From NCBI GenBank assembly GCA_033782935.1, contig JAWQEG010000004.1:248001-312000 (forward strand): a stretch of 64,000 nt of DNA, in the 5' to 3' direction. Shown here piece by piece: positions 63,308 to 64,000 of this stretch. A program made the position numbers and the translations under genes. The notes beneath the pieces were generated by a model. It was not told the origin of the DNA. It searched no databases and saw only the letters and a list, made by a program, of their open reading frames with translations. Positions within the stretch are counted from its first letter, which is position 1; each line of letters opens with the position of its first letter. The DNA comes from Petrolisthes cinctipes (Eukaryota > Arthropoda > Malacostraca > Decapoda > Porcellanidae).

Positions 63308-64000
63308 GTCCCAAAACACCCGAAAATTCGATATTTAGGGGTCCCAGAAGCGATCTGTACATGCCTACTCCATGTTAGAGTATTTTCAAAATAGAGGCCA
63401 AAAACATACTTAAAATCGATCTTTTAGTTGCCCAAAAGTCGATATGTGCATGCATCTTCTGTACCCGTTTATATTTCAAATTCTGGCCCTAAACACCCGA
63501 AAATTCGATATTTTGGGGTCCCAGAAGCGATCTGTACATGCCTACTCCGTGTTAGAGTATTTTCAAAATTCAGGCCTATAACATGTTGAAAATCGAAATT
63601 TTTGGTGCCCAAAGTCAATATGTGTATGCTTCTTCTATACTTGTTTATATCTCAAATTCAGGCTCAAAACACCCGAAAATTCGATATTTTGGGGTCCCAG
63701 AAGCGATCTGTACATGCCTACTTAGTGCTAGAATATTTTCAAAATATAGGCTAAAAACATGCTAAAAATCGATATTTTAGGTACCAAAAAGTCGATATCT
63801 CAAATTAAGGCCCAAAACACCCGAAAATTCGATATTTAGGGGTCCCAGAAGGGATCTGTACATGCCTATTCCGTGTTAGAGTATTTTCAAAATACAGGCC
63901 AAAAACATACTGAAAATCGATCTTTTAGGTGCCCAAAAGTCGATATGTGCATGCACTTTCAGTACCCGTTTATATCTCAAATTCTGGCCCTAAACACCCG

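Larger units (their letters stand above)
22191..64000 (+). repeat. Satellite array, right arm, plus-oriented monomers
   Basis: This is the same satellite family as the left arm, with the monomer sense on the plus strand throughout. Monomers alternate between L (176/177 bp) and S (147/148 bp) forms, and HOR copies are nested at 974 bp to 5 kb spacing. No gene, transposon or other sequence interrupts it. Neighbouring monomers differ at many positions, while monomers one HOR period apart are often identical, which is the signature of HOR amplification by unequal exchange. The array continues past the right edge. Confidence 0.97.
60990..64000 (+). repeat. Repeat pair at 2,504-bp spacing, cut by window end
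   Basis: About 60,990-61,496 matches 63,494-64,000 with a shift of 2,504 bp. It shares the rare LC2 branch (CCTATAACATGTTG) and CCTATTCCGTG. The second copy runs off the window, so its full length is unknown. Confidence 0.82.

Noticed and set aside
1..64000. CRISPR array
   Set aside because: The regular spacing is 147-177 bp with the entire interval repeated; there are no unique spacers and no cas-like genes.
1..64000. Telomere repeats (CCCTAAA / TTTAGGG)
   Set aside because: Single copies occur inside monomers (GGCCCTAAACACCC, ATATTTAGGGGTCCC), but never in tandem.
1..64000. Known satellites: human alpha satellite, Arabidopsis CEN178, rice CentO, maize CentC or knob180
   Set aside because: Monomer lengths are similar, but the sequences I recall for these families do not match beyond short A/T-rich motifs. 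A database search of the consensus would settle the identity.
1..64000. Transposon-derived repeat (LTRs, terminal inverted repeats, polymerase or transposase)
   Set aside because: No LTR ends, target-site duplications or enzyme motifs were seen; the array is simple head-to-tail copies.

Overview
The whole 64-kb window is one uninterrupted tandem-repeat (satellite DNA) array. I see no protein-coding gene, RNA gene, transposon, CRISPR array, origin or gene regulatory site. Every stretch I read is a copy of the same ~150-180 bp monomer, roughly 380 copies by average length. The many open frames are by-products of the repeat (see rejected items). A satellite of this size with higher-order repeats (HORs) points to a eukaryotic centromere, pericentromere or other heterochromatic block. 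Monomer length, CAAAA motifs and CpG-type variation fit a plant best, but I cannot name the species or family. By eye it is not alpha satellite, Arabidopsis CEN178, rice CentO or maize CentC.

Monomer. There are two length classes: long L (176 or 177 bp) and short S (147 or 148 bp), in about a 2:1 ratio. L is itself a diverged dimer of two ~88-bp halves (88 + 89 bp, about 70% identical by eye). S is L minus an exact 29-bp block in the second half, bounded by ATAT direct repeats. At least seven subfamilies can be told apart (S1, S2, LA, LB1, LB2, LC1, LC2; an example of each is annotated). Each monomer carries a 15-bp inverted repeat (ATATTTTCAAAATAT or GTATTTTCAAAATAC) in its first half.

Layout. 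From 1 to ~22,190 all monomers read on the minus strand; from ~22,191 to 64,000 all read on the plus strand. The single switch is a head-to-head palindromic junction with 37-38-nt near-perfect arms around a 28-nt spacer (22,121-22,223). Left arm: 5- to 10-mer HORs spaced 824-1,649 bp (0-9 kb), mixed HORs (9-19 kb), and a 1,614-bp 10-mer repeat (19.3-21.6 kb). Right arm: irregular monomers (22.2-25 kb), 974-, 1,326- and 1,651-bp HORs (25-30 kb), alternating 6-mers and 8-mers forming a 2,352-bp 14-mer (31.8-36.5 kb), a 4,996-bp-spaced duplication (36.8-46.3 kb), a 2,990-bp-spaced copy (44.3-49.5 kb), a nearly identical 3,683-bp duplication (49.7-56.9 kb), and 1,503-, 4,508- and 2,504-bp-spaced copies (55-64 kb).

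History (inference). An ~88-bp unit doubled to make L. One 29-bp deletion gave S. L and S were mixed into multimers, and repeated unequal exchange made nested HORs. Variants found at 0-18 kb on the minus strand reappear at 51.9-64 kb on the plus strand but were not seen between, which suggests an inversion separated parts of a once-continuous HOR domain.
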